64,000 nucleotides of DNA, taken from the NCBI RefSeq assembly GCF_900110655.1, contig NZ_FOEQ01000008.1:171902-235901 (forward strand), written 5' to 3'. This stretch comes from Pseudomonas soli. GTDB taxonomy: Bacteria; Pseudomonadota; Gammaproteobacteria; Pseudomonadales; Pseudomonadaceae. Each line of letters starts with the position of its first letter. The stretch's first letter is position 1. The notes under the pieces were generated by a model that was given only the letters and a program-made list of their open reading frames with translations, made no database searches and had not been told where the DNA came from. Below are positions 19,367 through 28,575 of the stretch, in pieces. A program made the translations under genes and the position numbers.

Positions 19367-20061
19367 TCTTCGACTACAACGTCATCTGGGAAGCCATGCC
19401 GCTGTACCTGGGCGGTCTGCTGACCACCCTCAAGCTGCTGGCGCTGTCGCTGCTGTTCGGCCTGCTGGCGGCCATCCCGCTGGGCCTGATGCGCGTCTCG
19501 AAACAGCCGCTGGTGAACATCAGCGCCTGGCTGTACACCTACGTCATTCGCGGCACGCCGATGCTGGTGCAGCTGTTCCTGATCTACTACGGCCTGGCCC
19601 AGTTCGAGGCGGTGCGCGAGAGCATCTTCTGGCCGTGGCTGTCCAGCGCGACCTTCTGCGCCTGCCTGGCTTTTGCCGTCAACACCAGCGCCTACACCGC
19701 CGAGATCATCGCCGGCAGCCTCAAGGCCACGCCCCATGGCGAGATCGAGGCGGCCAAGGCCATCGGCATGTCGCGCATGAAGATGTACCGCCGCATCCTG
19801 CTGCCTTCAGCGCTGCGCCGGGCGCTGCCGCAGTACAGCAACGAAGTGATCATGATGCTGCAGACCACCAGCCTGGCGTCGATCGTCACCCTGATCGACA
19901 TCACCGGTGCCGCGCGCACGGTCAACGCCCAGTACTACCTGCCTTTCGAGGCCTACATCACGGCGGGCGTGTTCTACCTGTGCCTGACCTTCATCCTCGT
20001 GCGCCTGTTCAAGATGGCCGAACGCCGCTGGCTCGGTTACCTGGCGCCGCGCAAGCACTGA
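19363..20061 (+). CDS. aotM: Arginine/ornithine ABC transporter permease AotM
   Basis: 232 residues, HisM/AotM-type permease. It shows YVIRGTPMLVQLFLIYYGL near residue 60 and the EAA loop TAEIIAGSLKATPHGEIEAA near 110-130. It overlaps aotQ by 4 bp (ATGA) and is followed after 22 bp by aotP. The two permeases pair in the inner membrane. Confidence 0.92.
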   Translation: MIFDYNVIWEAMPLYLGGLLTTLKLLALSLLFGLLAAIPLGLMRVSKQPLVNISAWLYTYVIRGTPMLVQLFLIYYGLAQFEAVRESIFWPWLSSATFCACLAFAVNTSAYTAEIIAGSLKATPHGEIEAAKAIGMSRMKMYRRILLPSALRRALPQYSNEVIMMLQTTSLASIVTLIDITGAARTVNAQYYLPFEAYITAGVFYLCLTFILVRLFKMAERRWLGYLAPRKH

Positions 20062-20083
20062 CCGCTCTGTGAGATCCGACAGT

Positions 20084-20848
20084 ATGTACAAACTCCAAAT
20101 CCAAGACCTGCACAAGCGCTACGGCAGCCATGAGGTGCTCAAGGGCGTCTCCCTCGAAGCCAAGGCAGGCGACGTGATCAGCATCATCGGCTCCAGCGGT
20201 TCGGGCAAATCGACCTTCCTGCGTTGCATCAACCTGCTGGAGCAGCCGCACGCGGGCAAGATCCTGCTCAACAACGAAGAGCTCAAGCTGGTCGCCGGCA
20301 AGGATGGCGCGCTCAAGGCTGCCGACCCGAAACAGCTGCAGCGCATGCGTTCGCGCTTGTCGATGGTGTTCCAGCACTTCAACCTGTGGTCGCACATGAC
20401 TGCGCTGGAAAATGTCATCGAGGCGCCGGTGCACGTGCTGGGCGTGAACAAGAAGGAAGCGCTGGAGAAGGCCGAGCACTACCTGGCCAAGGTTGGCGTA
20501 TCCCACCGCAAGGACGCGTTCCCCGGGCACATGTCCGGTGGCGAGCAGCAGCGTGTGGCCATTGCCCGCGCCCTGGCCATGGAACCGGAGGTGATGCTGT
20601 TCGACGAGCCGACTTCGGCGCTGGATCCGGAGCTGGTGGGCGATGTGCTCAAGGTCATGCAATCTCTGGCCCAGGAAGGCCGCACCATGGTAGTGGTCAC
20701 CCACGAGATGGGCTTTGCACGCGAGGTTTCCAACCAGCTGGTGTTCCTGCACAAGGGCCTGGTGGAAGAGCGGGGCTGCCCGCGTGAAGTGCTGGTTAAT
20801 CCACAGTCGGAGCGCCTCAAGCAGTTCCTTTCCGGCAGCCTGAAGTAA
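20084..20848 (+). CDS. aotP: Arginine/ornithine ABC transporter ATP-binding protein
   Basis: 254 residues. Walker A GSSGSGKST near residue 38, ABC signature MSGGEQQRVAIARAL near 150, Walker B VMLFDEPTSALDPE near 175, and the switch His in VVVTHEMGFA near 205. It energises uptake of basic amino acids through AotQM. ATG 20084 is preferred; a GTG five codons upstream is possible. A strong hairpin follows before argR. Confidence 0.94.
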   Translation: MYKLQIQDLHKRYGSHEVLKGVSLEAKAGDVISIIGSSGSGKSTFLRCINLLEQPHAGKILLNNEELKLVAGKDGALKAADPKQLQRMRSRLSMVFQHFNLWSHMTALENVIEAPVHVLGVNKKEALEKAEHYLAKVGVSHRKDAFPGHMSGGEQQRVAIARALAMEPEVMLFDEPTSALDPELVGDVLKVMQSLAQEGRTMVVVTHEMGFAREVSNQLVFLHKGLVEERGCPREVLVNPQSERLKQFLSGSLK

Positions 20849-20871
20849 AGGCTGCACTTTTGCACCATGAT

Positions 20872-20904
20872 GGGGCATGCTGCGCAACGCACGCAGCATG
20901 CCCC
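20872..20904 (+). terminator. Intercistronic hairpin between aotP and argR
   Basis: Perfect 13-bp stem (20872-20884 / 20892-20904) with a 7-nt loop and no T-tract. More likely an mRNA stability or processing element than a full terminator, since argR has no obvious promoter in the remaining 46 bp. Confidence 0.5.
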
Positions 20905-20950
20905 GGCGCCACAAGCGCGACCCTCCTTTTCAGGTTTCGGACCACGCCCT

Positions 20951-21931
20951 ATGACCACCCAGCGAATCGGATTTCTCATCTGGCCCAGCACCAAGCCGCT
21001 GACCCTGGCGTTGGCCGAAGAGGTGTTGCAGGTGGCCCAGCGGGTGCATCCGGATGTGGTCTACACAATGTCCTTCCTGCAAGCCGAGGCTGGGCAGGAG
21101 GGCGCCTGGCGCCTGCCGGGCGAAGCGTGGGTCGGACGCCTGGAGGGCTATCACAAGCTGTTCCTGCTGGCTGATGAGCCGCCGGCGGCGATCGGTTCGG
21201 CATTGTCCGCCGCGCTCAAGCAGTTGGCGCGCAGCGGTTGCATGATCGGTGGCTTGTCGGCCGGGGTTTATCCGCTGGCGGCGCTGGGCCTGCTCGACGG
21301 CTACCGCGCCGCGGTGCATTGGCGCTGGCAGGATGATTTTGCCGAGCGCTTCCCCAAGGTGATCGCCACCAGCCATCTGTTCGACTGGGATCGCGATCGC
21401 CTGACTGCCTGCGGCGGCATGGCGGTGACTGACCTGCTGCTGGCGGTGCTGGCCCGGGACCATGGGGCGGAGCTGGCCGGCGCGGTGTCGGAAGAGCTGG
21501 TGGTCGAGCGCATTCGCGAAGGTGGCGAGCGCCAGCGCATCCCGCTGCAGAACCGCCTGGGCTCCAGCCACCCCAAGCTCACCCAGGCGGTGCTGCTGAT
21601 GGAGGCCAACATCGAAGAGCCGCTGACCACCGACGAGATCGCCCAGCATGTGTGCGTGTCCCGCCGCCAGCTGGAGCGGATCTTCAAGCAGTATCTCAAT
21701 CGCGTGCCCAGCCAGTACTACCTGGAGCTGCGCCTGAACAAGGCGCGGCAGATGCTGATGCAGACCAGCAAGTCGATCATCCAGATCGGCCTGTCCTGCG
21801 GGTTCTCCTCCGGGCCGCATTTCTCCAGCGCGTACCGCAATTTCTTCGGCGCCACGCCGCGCGAAGACCGTAACCAGCGACGTAACAGCAGCCCGTTCGA
21901 GCTGAGTTCGGCGCCGGCCGAGCGCGGCTGA
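20951..21931 (+). CDS. argR: AraC-family arginine-responsive regulator ArgR
   Basis: 326 residues, close to P. aeruginosa ArgR (about 329). The N-terminal part is a class I GATase/DJ-1-like domain (about 1-190, with MIGGLSAGVYPLAALGLLDG). The C-terminus is an AraC-type double HTH: DEIAQHVCVSRRQLERIFKQ and IIQIGLSCGFSSGPHFSSAYR. Pseudomonas ArgR binds TGTCGC-N8-AA sites, activating aot and aru and repressing arginine synthesis. Matching sites are present before aotJ and aruC, so it likely controls its own operon. Confidence 0.94.
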   Translation: MTTQRIGFLIWPSTKPLTLALAEEVLQVAQRVHPDVVYTMSFLQAEAGQEGAWRLPGEAWVGRLEGYHKLFLLADEPPAAIGSALSAALKQLARSGCMIGGLSAGVYPLAALGLLDGYRAAVHWRWQDDFAERFPKVIATSHLFDWDRDRLTACGGMAVTDLLLAVLARDHGAELAGAVSEELVVERIREGGERQRIPLQNRLGSSHPKLTQAVLLMEANIEEPLTTDEIAQHVCVSRRQLERIFKQYLNRVPSQYYLELRLNKARQMLMQTSKSIIQIGLSCGFSSGPHFSSAYRNFFGATPREDRNQRRNSSPFELSSAPAERG

Positions 21932-22100
21932 AGACCTCCCTGCCAGCGAAGACGCTAGCGTGGGGCAAGCCGGCTCCCGCGCAGTGTATTGCTGGTGGGG
22001 GCGGGCTTGTCCCGCGATGCGATTTGTATATGTGAACACCCGTTCACCCAATTCTCACCGAGCATCTCCCCGCCACCCCCTGCTGCCGTTACACTGCGCG
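21932..22100. other. Intergenic segment argR-aruC with a REP-like half element
   Basis: Contains GCAAGCCGGCTCCCGC-type and GGGCGGGCTTGTCCCGCGAT-type sequences (about 21963-22020), an imperfect REP pair. No ORF with coding character seen; the aruC control region follows. Confidence 0.5.
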
Positions 22101-22103
22101 ATT

Positions 22104-22181
22104 GCGACACTGTTTGTCGCATTGCCGAAAACCGCGTGAAAACTCGGTTTGGCGCTGTAACAAGTTGTCGCCTGGCAGCAA
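22104..22181 (+). promoter_or_regulatory. ArgR operator upstream of aruC
   Basis: Two exact TGTCGC-N8-AA matches: 22115-22130 and 22166-22181, same orientation, 51 bp apart. The first TGTCGC is also the right arm of a perfect inverted repeat GCGACA-N5-TGTCGC (22104-22120). The sites are 80-145 bp before the aruC start. Confidence 0.7.
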
Positions 22182-22259
22182 GGACAGGCGCCGATCAGTC
22201 CTTACAATCCCTTCATCGCTCGCCACTTCCAGGCCAGCGTTCCTCTTCAGGAGACTCAG

Positions 22260-23480
22260 ATGTCCGTTGAGCAAGCCCCGGTGCAACGTGCCGATTTCGA
22301 CCAGGTCATGGTTCCCAACTACTCCCCGGCGGCCTTCATTCCTGTGCGAGGCGAGGGCTCCCGAGTATGGGACCAGTCCGGGCGCGAGCTGATCGACTTC
22401 GCCGGCGGCATCGCGGTCAACGCACTCGGCCACTGCCATCCGGCGCTGGTCAAGGCGCTGACCGAGCAAGCCAATACCCTCTGGCATGTCTCCAACGTGT
22501 TCACCAACGAGCCGGCCCTGCGCCTGGCGCACAAGCTGGTGGACGCGACCTTTGCCGAGCGCGCCTTCTTCTGCAACTCCGGCGCCGAGGCCAACGAGGC
22601 CGCCTTCAAGCTGGCCCGCCGTGTCGCCCATGACCGTTTCGGCCCCGAGAAGCACGAGATCATCGCCACCGTTAACAGCTTCCACGGTCGCACCCTGTTC
22701 ACCGTCAGCGTCGGTGGCCAGCCCAAGTACTCCGACGGCTTCGGGCCGAAGATCACCGGCATCAGCCACGTGCCGTACAACGACCTGGAAGCGTTGAAGG
22801 CGCAGATCTCCGACAAGACCTGCGCCGTGGTCATCGAACCGATCCAGGGCGAGAGCGGCGTGGTGCCGGCCGACAAGGCCTACCTGGAAGGCGCGCGCAA
22901 GCTGTGCGACGAGCACAATGCGCTGCTGATCTTCGATGAAGTGCAGACCGGCGTCGGCCGTACCGGCTCGCTGTATGCCTACCAGCACTACGGCGTCACC
23001 CCGGACATCCTGACCAGCGCCAAGAGCCTGGGCGGCGGCTTCCCGATTGGCGCGATGCTGACCACCAGCGACCTGGCCAAGCACCTGGCCGTCGGCACCC
23101 ACGGCACCACCTACGGCGGCAACCCGCTGGCCTGTGCCGTCGCCTGCGCCGTGCTCGATGTGGTCAACACCCCGGAAACCCTGGCGGGCATCAAGGCCAA
23201 ACATGAGCGCTTCAAGACCCGCCTGGAGAAGATCGGCCAGGATACCGGCCTGTTCACCCTGGTGCGCGGTGTCGGCCTGCTGATCGGCTGCGTGCTCAGT
23301 GACGCCTGGAAGGGCAAGGCCAAGGACATCCTCAACGCCGCCGAGAAGGAAGGTGTGATGGTTCTGCAGGCAGGCCCCGATGTCGTGCGCTTCGCCCCGA
23401 GCCTGGTGGTCGAGGACAGCGATATCGATGAAGGCCTGGAGCGCTTCGAGCGCGCTGTGCGCAAACTGACCCAGGGCTGA
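22260..23480 (+). CDS. aruC: Succinylornithine/acetylornithine transaminase
   Basis: 406 residues, class III PLP aminotransferase. Visible are FCNSGAEANEAAFKLAR (cofactor site near 105), the strand LLIFDEVQTGVGRTG near 225, and the PLP lysine in DILTSAKSLGGGFPIG near 255. In the arginine succinyltransferase (AST) pathway it converts N2-succinylornithine to the semialdehyde; the same enzyme serves as ArgD in arginine synthesis. ATG 22260 has AGGAG upstream. It is preceded by ArgR sites and followed by a terminator-like structure. Confidence 0.94.
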   Translation: MSVEQAPVQRADFDQVMVPNYSPAAFIPVRGEGSRVWDQSGRELIDFAGGIAVNALGHCHPALVKALTEQANTLWHVSNVFTNEPALRLAHKLVDATFAERAFFCNSGAEANEAAFKLARRVAHDRFGPEKHEIIATVNSFHGRTLFTVSVGGQPKYSDGFGPKITGISHVPYNDLEALKAQISDKTCAVVIEPIQGESGVVPADKAYLEGARKLCDEHNALLIFDEVQTGVGRTGSLYAYQHYGVTPDILTSAKSLGGGFPIGAMLTTSDLAKHLAVGTHGTTYGGNPLACAVACAVLDVVNTPETLAGIKAKHERFKTRLEKIGQDTGLFTLVRGVGLLIGCVLSDAWKGKAKDILNAAEKEGVMVLQAGPDVVRFAPSLVVEDSDIDEGLERFERAVRKLTQG

Positions 23481-23493
23481 TCCTGCGGTTCTG

Positions 23494-23577
23494 TCGCCGG
23501 CCTCTAGCGAGGCCGGCGATACCTGATTCCAGTGCGGGCACCTGCTTGCAGGTAGTGGCGCGTGCCCGCCGTTTTTT
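23494..23577 (+). terminator. Terminator-like double hairpin between aruC and aruF
   Basis: An 11-bp perfect stem (23494-23504 / 23509-23519) is followed by a second structure: GCGGGCAC (23534-23541) pairing with GTGCCCGC (23562-23569), enclosing an inner ACCTGC/GCAGGT hairpin, and six Ts from 23572. It lies inside what is a single aruCFGDBE cluster. Confidence 0.65.
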
Positions 23578-23620
23578 CGTGCCGAGTTGATCGGTGCGCT
23601 TTCCCGAAAGGAGTGACACC

Positions 23621-24640
23621 ATGCTGGTGATGCGCCCCGCGCAAATGGCTGATCTGAACGAAGTGCAGCGCATGGCTGCCGACAGCCCCATTGGTGTCAC
23701 CTCGCTGCCGGACGATGCTGGCCGCCTGGGCGACAAGATCGCCGCGTCGGAAACCTCTTTCGCCGCCGAGGTCAGCTTCAACGGCGAGGAGAGCTACTTC
23801 TTCGTGCTCGAGGACAGCGCCACCGGCGAGCTGGTCGGTTGCTCGGCCATCGTCGCCTCGGCCGGCTACTCCGAGCCGTTCTACAGCTTCCGCAACGAGA
23901 CCTTCGTGCACGCCTCCCGCGAGCTGAAGATCCACAACAAGATCCACGTCCTGTCGTTGTGCCACGACCTAACCGGTAACAGCCTGCTGACCAGCTTCTA
24001 CGTGGTGCCGGAGCTGGTGACCAGCGCCTTTGCCGAACTCAACTCGCGTGGCCGCCTGCTGTTCATGGCCTCGCACCCGGAGCGCTTCGCCGAGTCGGTG
24101 GTCACCGAGATCGTCGGCTACAGCGACGAGCAGGGCGAATCACCGTTCTGGGACGCTATCGGCCGCAACTTCTTCGACCTCAACTATGCCGACGCCGAGC
24201 GCCTGTGCGGCCTGAAGAGCCGCACTTTCCTGGCTGAACTGATGCCGCATTACCCGATCTATGTGCCGCTGTTGCCGGACGCCGCCCAGGAAGCCATGGG
24301 CCAGGTGCATCCGCGGGCGCAGATCACCTTCGACATTCTCATGCGCGAAGGCTTCGAGACCGAGCACTATATCGACATCTTCGACGGCGGACCTACCTTG
24401 CATGCCCGTACCTCGGGCATCCGCTCCATCGCCCAGAGCCGGGTGGTGCCGGTCAAGCTAGACGGCGCGTCGGTCAAGGGCGGCCGTCCGTACCTGGTGT
24501 GCAATGGCCAGTTGCAGGACTACCGCGCGGTGCTGCTGGAACTGGACTGGGTGCCGGGCAAGCCGGTCAGCCTCAGCGGCGAAGCTGCCGAGGCCCTGGG
24601 TGTCGGCGAGGGCGCCAGTGTGCGCCTGGTCGCGGTCTGA
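23621..24640 (+). CDS. aruF: Arginine/ornithine succinyltransferase, alpha subunit
   Basis: 339 residues, AstA/AruF family. It starts MLVMRPAQMADLNEVQRM and contains LCHDLTGNSLLTSFYV near 110 and ARTSGIRSIAQSRVV near 265, shared with its paralogue AruG. It transfers succinyl from succinyl-CoA to arginine or ornithine in the first AST step, as a heteromer with AruG. ATG 23621 has GGAG 7 nt upstream. The T-tract before it raises the question of an independent promoter. Confidence 0.93.
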   Translation: MLVMRPAQMADLNEVQRMAADSPIGVTSLPDDAGRLGDKIAASETSFAAEVSFNGEESYFFVLEDSATGELVGCSAIVASAGYSEPFYSFRNETFVHASRELKIHNKIHVLSLCHDLTGNSLLTSFYVVPELVTSAFAELNSRGRLLFMASHPERFAESVVTEIVGYSDEQGESPFWDAIGRNFFDLNYADAERLCGLKSRTFLAELMPHYPIYVPLLPDAAQEAMGQVHPRAQITFDILMREGFETEHYIDIFDGGPTLHARTSGIRSIAQSRVVPVKLDGASVKGGRPYLVCNGQLQDYRAVLLELDWVPGKPVSLSGEAAEALGVGEGASVRLVAV

Positions 24641-24695
24641 ACCGCCGCAACAGAGAGTTTTGCGGCAGGCACAGACCGCCGCACAAGGAGATAGC

Positions 24696-25724
24696 ATGAT
24701 CGTTCGTCCTGTACGCAGCAGCGATTTACCCGCGCTGATCGAGTTGGCCCGCAGCACCGGTACCACCGGGCTGACGACGCTGCCTGCCAATGAGGAGCGC
24801 CTCGGCCAGCGGGTTGGCTGGGCGGAAAAGACTTTCCGCGGCGAAGCCGAGCGCGGCGATACCGACTACTTGTTCGTGCTGGAGAACGACGAGGGCCTGG
24901 TGGTCGGCATCAGCGCCATCGCTGGCGCTGTCGGCCTGCGCGAGCCCTGGTACAACTATCGGGTCGGCCTGACCGTCAGCGCTTCCCAGGAGCTGAACAT
25001 CTACCGCGAGATTCCCACGCTGTTCCTGGCCAACGACCTGACCGGCAACTCCGAGCTGTGTTCGCTGTTCCTGCGCAGCGATTACCGCAGCGGGCTCAAC
25101 GGGCGTCTGCTGTCCAAGGCGCGAATGCTGTTCATCGCCGAGTTCCCGCAACTGTTTGGCAACAAGATCATCGCCGAGATGCGCGGCATGTCCGACGAGG
25201 CAGGTCGTTCGCCATTCTGGGAAAGCCTGGGCCGGCACTTCTTCAAGATGGAGTTCAGCCAGGCCGACTACCTCACCGGCGTGGGCAACAAGTCGTTCAT
25301 CGCCGAGCTGATGCCCAAGTTTCCGCTGTACACCTGCTTCCTCTCGGAAGCGGCGCGCAACGTCATTGGTCGCGTGCATGCCGATACGGAGCCGGCGTTG
25401 GCCATGCTCAAGCGTGAAGGTTTCAACTACCAGGGCTACGTCGACATCTTCGACGCAGGCCCCGCAATCGAATGCGAGACCTCGAAGATCCGCGCCGTGC
25501 GTGATAGCCAGACCCTGGTGCTGGCCGTTGGTACACCAGGCGACGACGCCACCCCTTTCATCATCCACAACCGCAAGCGCGAAGACTGCCGCATCACGGC
25601 CGCGCCGGCGCGCCTGGCCGCAGGCACCCTGGTGGTCGATCCGCAGACCGCCAAGCGCCTGCGCCTGGGCGCCGGCGACAACGTGCGTGCCGTGCCACTG
25701 TCCGCCGGTCGGGAGGCCCAGTAA
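24696..25724 (+). CDS. aruG: Arginine/ornithine succinyltransferase, beta subunit
   Basis: 342 residues, paralogue of AruF with the same architecture: MIVRPVRSSDLPALIELA at the start, FLANDLTGNSELCSLFLR near 110, and ECETSKIRAVRDSQTLV near 265. It pairs with AruF in the first AST step. AAGGAG precedes ATG 24696. Its stop codon TAA directly abuts the ATG of aruD. Confidence 0.93.
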   Translation: MIVRPVRSSDLPALIELARSTGTTGLTTLPANEERLGQRVGWAEKTFRGEAERGDTDYLFVLENDEGLVVGISAIAGAVGLREPWYNYRVGLTVSASQELNIYREIPTLFLANDLTGNSELCSLFLRSDYRSGLNGRLLSKARMLFIAEFPQLFGNKIIAEMRGMSDEAGRSPFWESLGRHFFKMEFSQADYLTGVGNKSFIAELMPKFPLYTCFLSEAARNVIGRVHADTEPALAMLKREGFNYQGYVDIFDAGPAIECETSKIRAVRDSQTLVLAVGTPGDDATPFIIHNRKREDCRITAAPARLAAGTLVVDPQTAKRLRLGAGDNVRAVPLSAGREAQ

Positions 25725-27188
25725 ATGAATACGCATTACATTGCCGGCCAGTGGCTGGCTGGCCAGGGCGAAGCCCTGCAGTCGCTCAACCCCGTCACCC
25801 AGGCGGTGATCTGGCAAGGGCAGGGCGCCGATGCCGCGCAGGTCGAGAATGCCGTGCAGGCTGCCCGCCAGGCGTTCCCCGCCTGGGCATCGCTGAGCCT
25901 GGATGCGCGTATTAACGTTCTGGAGGCCTTCGCCGAGAAGCTCAAGGCCAATGCCGAGGCGTTGTCGCGCTGCATTGGCGAAGAAACCGGCAAGCCGCTG
26001 TGGGAATCGGCCACCGAAGTGACCAGCATGGTCAACAAGGTTGCCATCTCGGTGCAGAGCTACCGCGAGCGTACCGGCGAGAAGAGCGGTCCGCTGGCCG
26101 ACGCCACTGCCGTACTGCGCCACAAGCCCCATGGCGTGGTGGCGGTATTCGGCCCATACAACTTCCCCGGCCACTTGCCCAACGGCCATATCGTTCCGGC
26201 GCTGCTGGCGGGCAACTGCGTGGTGTTCAAACCCAGCGAGCTGACTCCCAAGGTTGCCGAGCTGACGGTCCAGTGCTGGATCGAGGCCGGGTTGCCGGCT
26301 GGTGTGCTCAACCTGGTCCAGGGCGCTCGTGAGACAGGCGTGGCGCTGGCCGCCAACCCAGGTATCGACGGCCTGTTCTTCACCGGTTCCAGCCGTACCG
26401 GCAACCTGCTGCACCAGCAGTTCGCCGGCCGCCCGGACAAGATCCTGGCCCTGGAGATGGGCGGCAACAACCCGCTGGTGGTTGACGAGGTCAAGGACCT
26501 GGATGCCGCGGTGTACACCATCATCCAATCGGCCTTCATCTCCGCCGGCCAGCGTTGCACCTGTGCCCGCCGCCTGCTGGTACCGCAGGGCGCCTGGGGT
26601 GACGCGCTGATCCAACGCCTGGTCGAGGTGAGCCGCAGCATCAGTGTCGGCGCCTTCGATCAGCAGCCCGCGCCGTTCATGGGGTCGGTGATTTCGCTGC
26701 AGGCGGCCCGCGCATTGCTGGCGGCCCAGGCCGAACTGCTCGGCAAGGGCGCCGTGGCGCTGCTGGAGATGACCCAGCCGCAGGCTGACGCCGCCTTGCT
26801 TACCCCCGGCATCATCGACGTCACTGCTGTGACCGGGCGCCCGGACGAGGAATTCTTCGGCCCATTGCTGCAGGTGATCCGATACGCCGATTTCGATGCG
26901 GCAATCGAGGAAGCCAACAACACCCAGTACGGCCTGGCCGCCGGCCTGCTGTCGGACTCCAATGCCCGTTACCAGCACTTCTGGCTGCGCAGCCGCGCCG
27001 GCATCGTCAACTGGAACAAGCAGCTCACCGGTGCTGCCAGCAGCGCGCCGTTCGGTGGTGTCGGTGCCAGCGGCAACCACCGCGCCAGCGCCTACTACGC
27101 GGCGGACTACTGCGCCTACCCCGTGGCTTCGCTGGAGACCGCGAACCTCGTACTGCCGGCGACCCTGACGCCGGGCGTCACCCTATAA
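25725..27188 (+). CDS. aruD: Succinylglutamate semialdehyde dehydrogenase
   Basis: 487 residues, ALDH superfamily, AstD type. Visible are FGPYNFPGHLPNGHI near 140, FTGSSRTGN near 220, the general base in ALEMGGNNPLVV near 250, and the catalytic Cys in SAGQRCTCARR near 285. It oxidises N-succinylglutamate semialdehyde with NAD(P)+. The start directly follows the aruG stop (TAAATG), implying coupled translation. Confidence 0.95.
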   Translation: MNTHYIAGQWLAGQGEALQSLNPVTQAVIWQGQGADAAQVENAVQAARQAFPAWASLSLDARINVLEAFAEKLKANAEALSRCIGEETGKPLWESATEVTSMVNKVAISVQSYRERTGEKSGPLADATAVLRHKPHGVVAVFGPYNFPGHLPNGHIVPALLAGNCVVFKPSELTPKVAELTVQCWIEAGLPAGVLNLVQGARETGVALAANPGIDGLFFTGSSRTGNLLHQQFAGRPDKILALEMGGNNPLVVDEVKDLDAAVYTIIQSAFISAGQRCTCARRLLVPQGAWGDALIQRLVEVSRSISVGAFDQQPAPFMGSVISLQAARALLAAQAELLGKGAVALLEMTQPQADAALLTPGIIDVTAVTGRPDEEFFGPLLQVIRYADFDAAIEEANNTQYGLAAGLLSDSNARYQHFWLRSRAGIVNWNKQLTGAASSAPFGGVGASGNHRASAYYAADYCAYPVASLETANLVLPATLTPGVTL

Positions 27189-27211
27189 CAACAGGTCTCG
27201 GAGCCTTGCCG

Positions 27212-28561
27212 ATGAAATCCTTTGAAGTGAATTTTGATGGCCTGGTGGGGCCGACCCACAACTACGGCGGCCTGTCCTACGGCAACGTGGCCTCGCAGAG
27301 CAACAGCCAGCAGGGTTCCAACCCGCGCGAGGCGGCGCGCCAGGGCCTGGCGAAGATGAAGGCGCTGATGGAAATGGGCTTCAAGCAGGGCGTGCTGGCC
27401 CCGCAGGAGCGCCCGGATGTGGCCGCATTGCGCCGCCTGGGTTTCACCGGCAATGATGCCGAAGTGATCCAGCGTGCCGCCAAGGAAGCCATGCCGCTGC
27501 TGGTCGCCAGCTGCTCGGCGTCGAGCATGTGGGTGGCCAACGCCGCCACCGTCAGCCCCAGCGCCGATACCGCTGATGGTCGTGTGCATTTCACCGCCGC
27601 CAATCTCAACTGCAAGTACCACCGTAGCATCGAGTACCCGACCACCAGTCGGGTGCTGGGCGCCATGTTCAGTGATGACAAGCACTTCGCTCATCACCAG
27701 GCCTTGCCGGCCGTGGCGCAGTTCGGTGACGAAGGCGCGGCCAACCATACGCGGTTCTGCCGTGCCTATGGCGAAGCGGGGGTGGAGTTCTTCGTCTATG
27801 GCCGCAGCGCCTTCGACAGCCGCTACCCCGCGCCGCAGAAGTATCCGGCGCGCCAGACTCTGGAGGCTTCCCAGGCCGTCGCCCGCCTGCATGGGCTGAG
27901 CGATGATGGCGTGGTCTACGCTCAACAGAATCCGGCAGTGATCGATCAGGGCGTGTTCCACAACGACGTGATCTCGGTAGGCAATGGCGAAGTGCTGTTC
28001 TACCACGAGGACGCCTTCCTCGAGACCGATGCGGTGCTTGGCCAGCTGCAGGCTAAACTGGCCAGCAAGGGTGGCCGCTTCCAGGGCATCTGCGTGCCGC
28101 GTGCGGCGGTGACGGTGGAGGACGCGGTGCGTTCCTACCTGTTCAACAGCCAGCTGCTCAGTCGCGAAGACGGCTCGATGCTGCTGGTGGTGCCGGAAGA
28201 GTGCCGCAACAACGAGCGGGTCTGGGCGTACCTGGGGCAACTGACCAGCCAGGGCGGTCCGGTGAAGGAGGTCAAGGTGTTCGACCTCAAGCAGAGCATG
28301 CAGAACGGCGGTGGCCCGGCTTGCCTGCGGCTGCGCGTGGCGTTGAAGGAAAACGAACTGGCGGCGGTGAACCAAGGCGTTATCATGACCGCCCCGCTGT
28401 ACGACACCCTGGTGCAATGGGTCGACAAGCACTACCGCGATCGCCTCGGCGAGGCGGACCTGGCCGACCCGCAGTTGCTGGTGGAATGCCGCACGGCACT
28501 GGATGAACTGACCCAGATCCTCAAGCTGGGTTCGGTCTATCCGTTCCAACGCCAACCTTGA
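27212..28561 (+). CDS. aruB: N-succinylarginine dihydrolase
   Basis: 449 residues, the AstB length. N-terminus MKSFEVNFDGLVGPTHNYGGL is typical, with ANHTRFC near 180, FHNDVISVGNGEVLFYHEDA near 250, and NGGGPACLRLRV near 365 carrying the catalytic Cys. It hydrolyses N2-succinylarginine to succinylornithine, CO2 and ammonia. ATG 27212 is used (GGAG 9 nt upstream); a TTG two codons upstream is an alternative. Confidence 0.95.
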   Translation: MKSFEVNFDGLVGPTHNYGGLSYGNVASQSNSQQGSNPREAARQGLAKMKALMEMGFKQGVLAPQERPDVAALRRLGFTGNDAEVIQRAAKEAMPLLVASCSASSMWVANAATVSPSADTADGRVHFTAANLNCKYHRSIEYPTTSRVLGAMFSDDKHFAHHQALPAVAQFGDEGAANHTRFCRAYGEAGVEFFVYGRSAFDSRYPAPQKYPARQTLEASQAVARLHGLSDDGVVYAQQNPAVIDQGVFHNDVISVGNGEVLFYHEDAFLETDAVLGQLQAKLASKGGRFQGICVPRAAVTVEDAVRSYLFNSQLLSREDGSMLLVVPEECRNNERVWAYLGQLTSQGGPVKEVKVFDLKQSMQNGGGPACLRLRVALKENELAAVNQGVIMTAPLYDTLVQWVDKHYRDRLGEADLADPQLLVECRTALDELTQILKLGSVYPFQRQP

Positions 28562-28575
28562 AGAGAGAAATTGCA

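Noticed and set aside
24726..27080. 784-codon frame antisense to aruG and aruD
   Set aside because: Spans two confident genes on the opposite strand and shows shadow-like composition.
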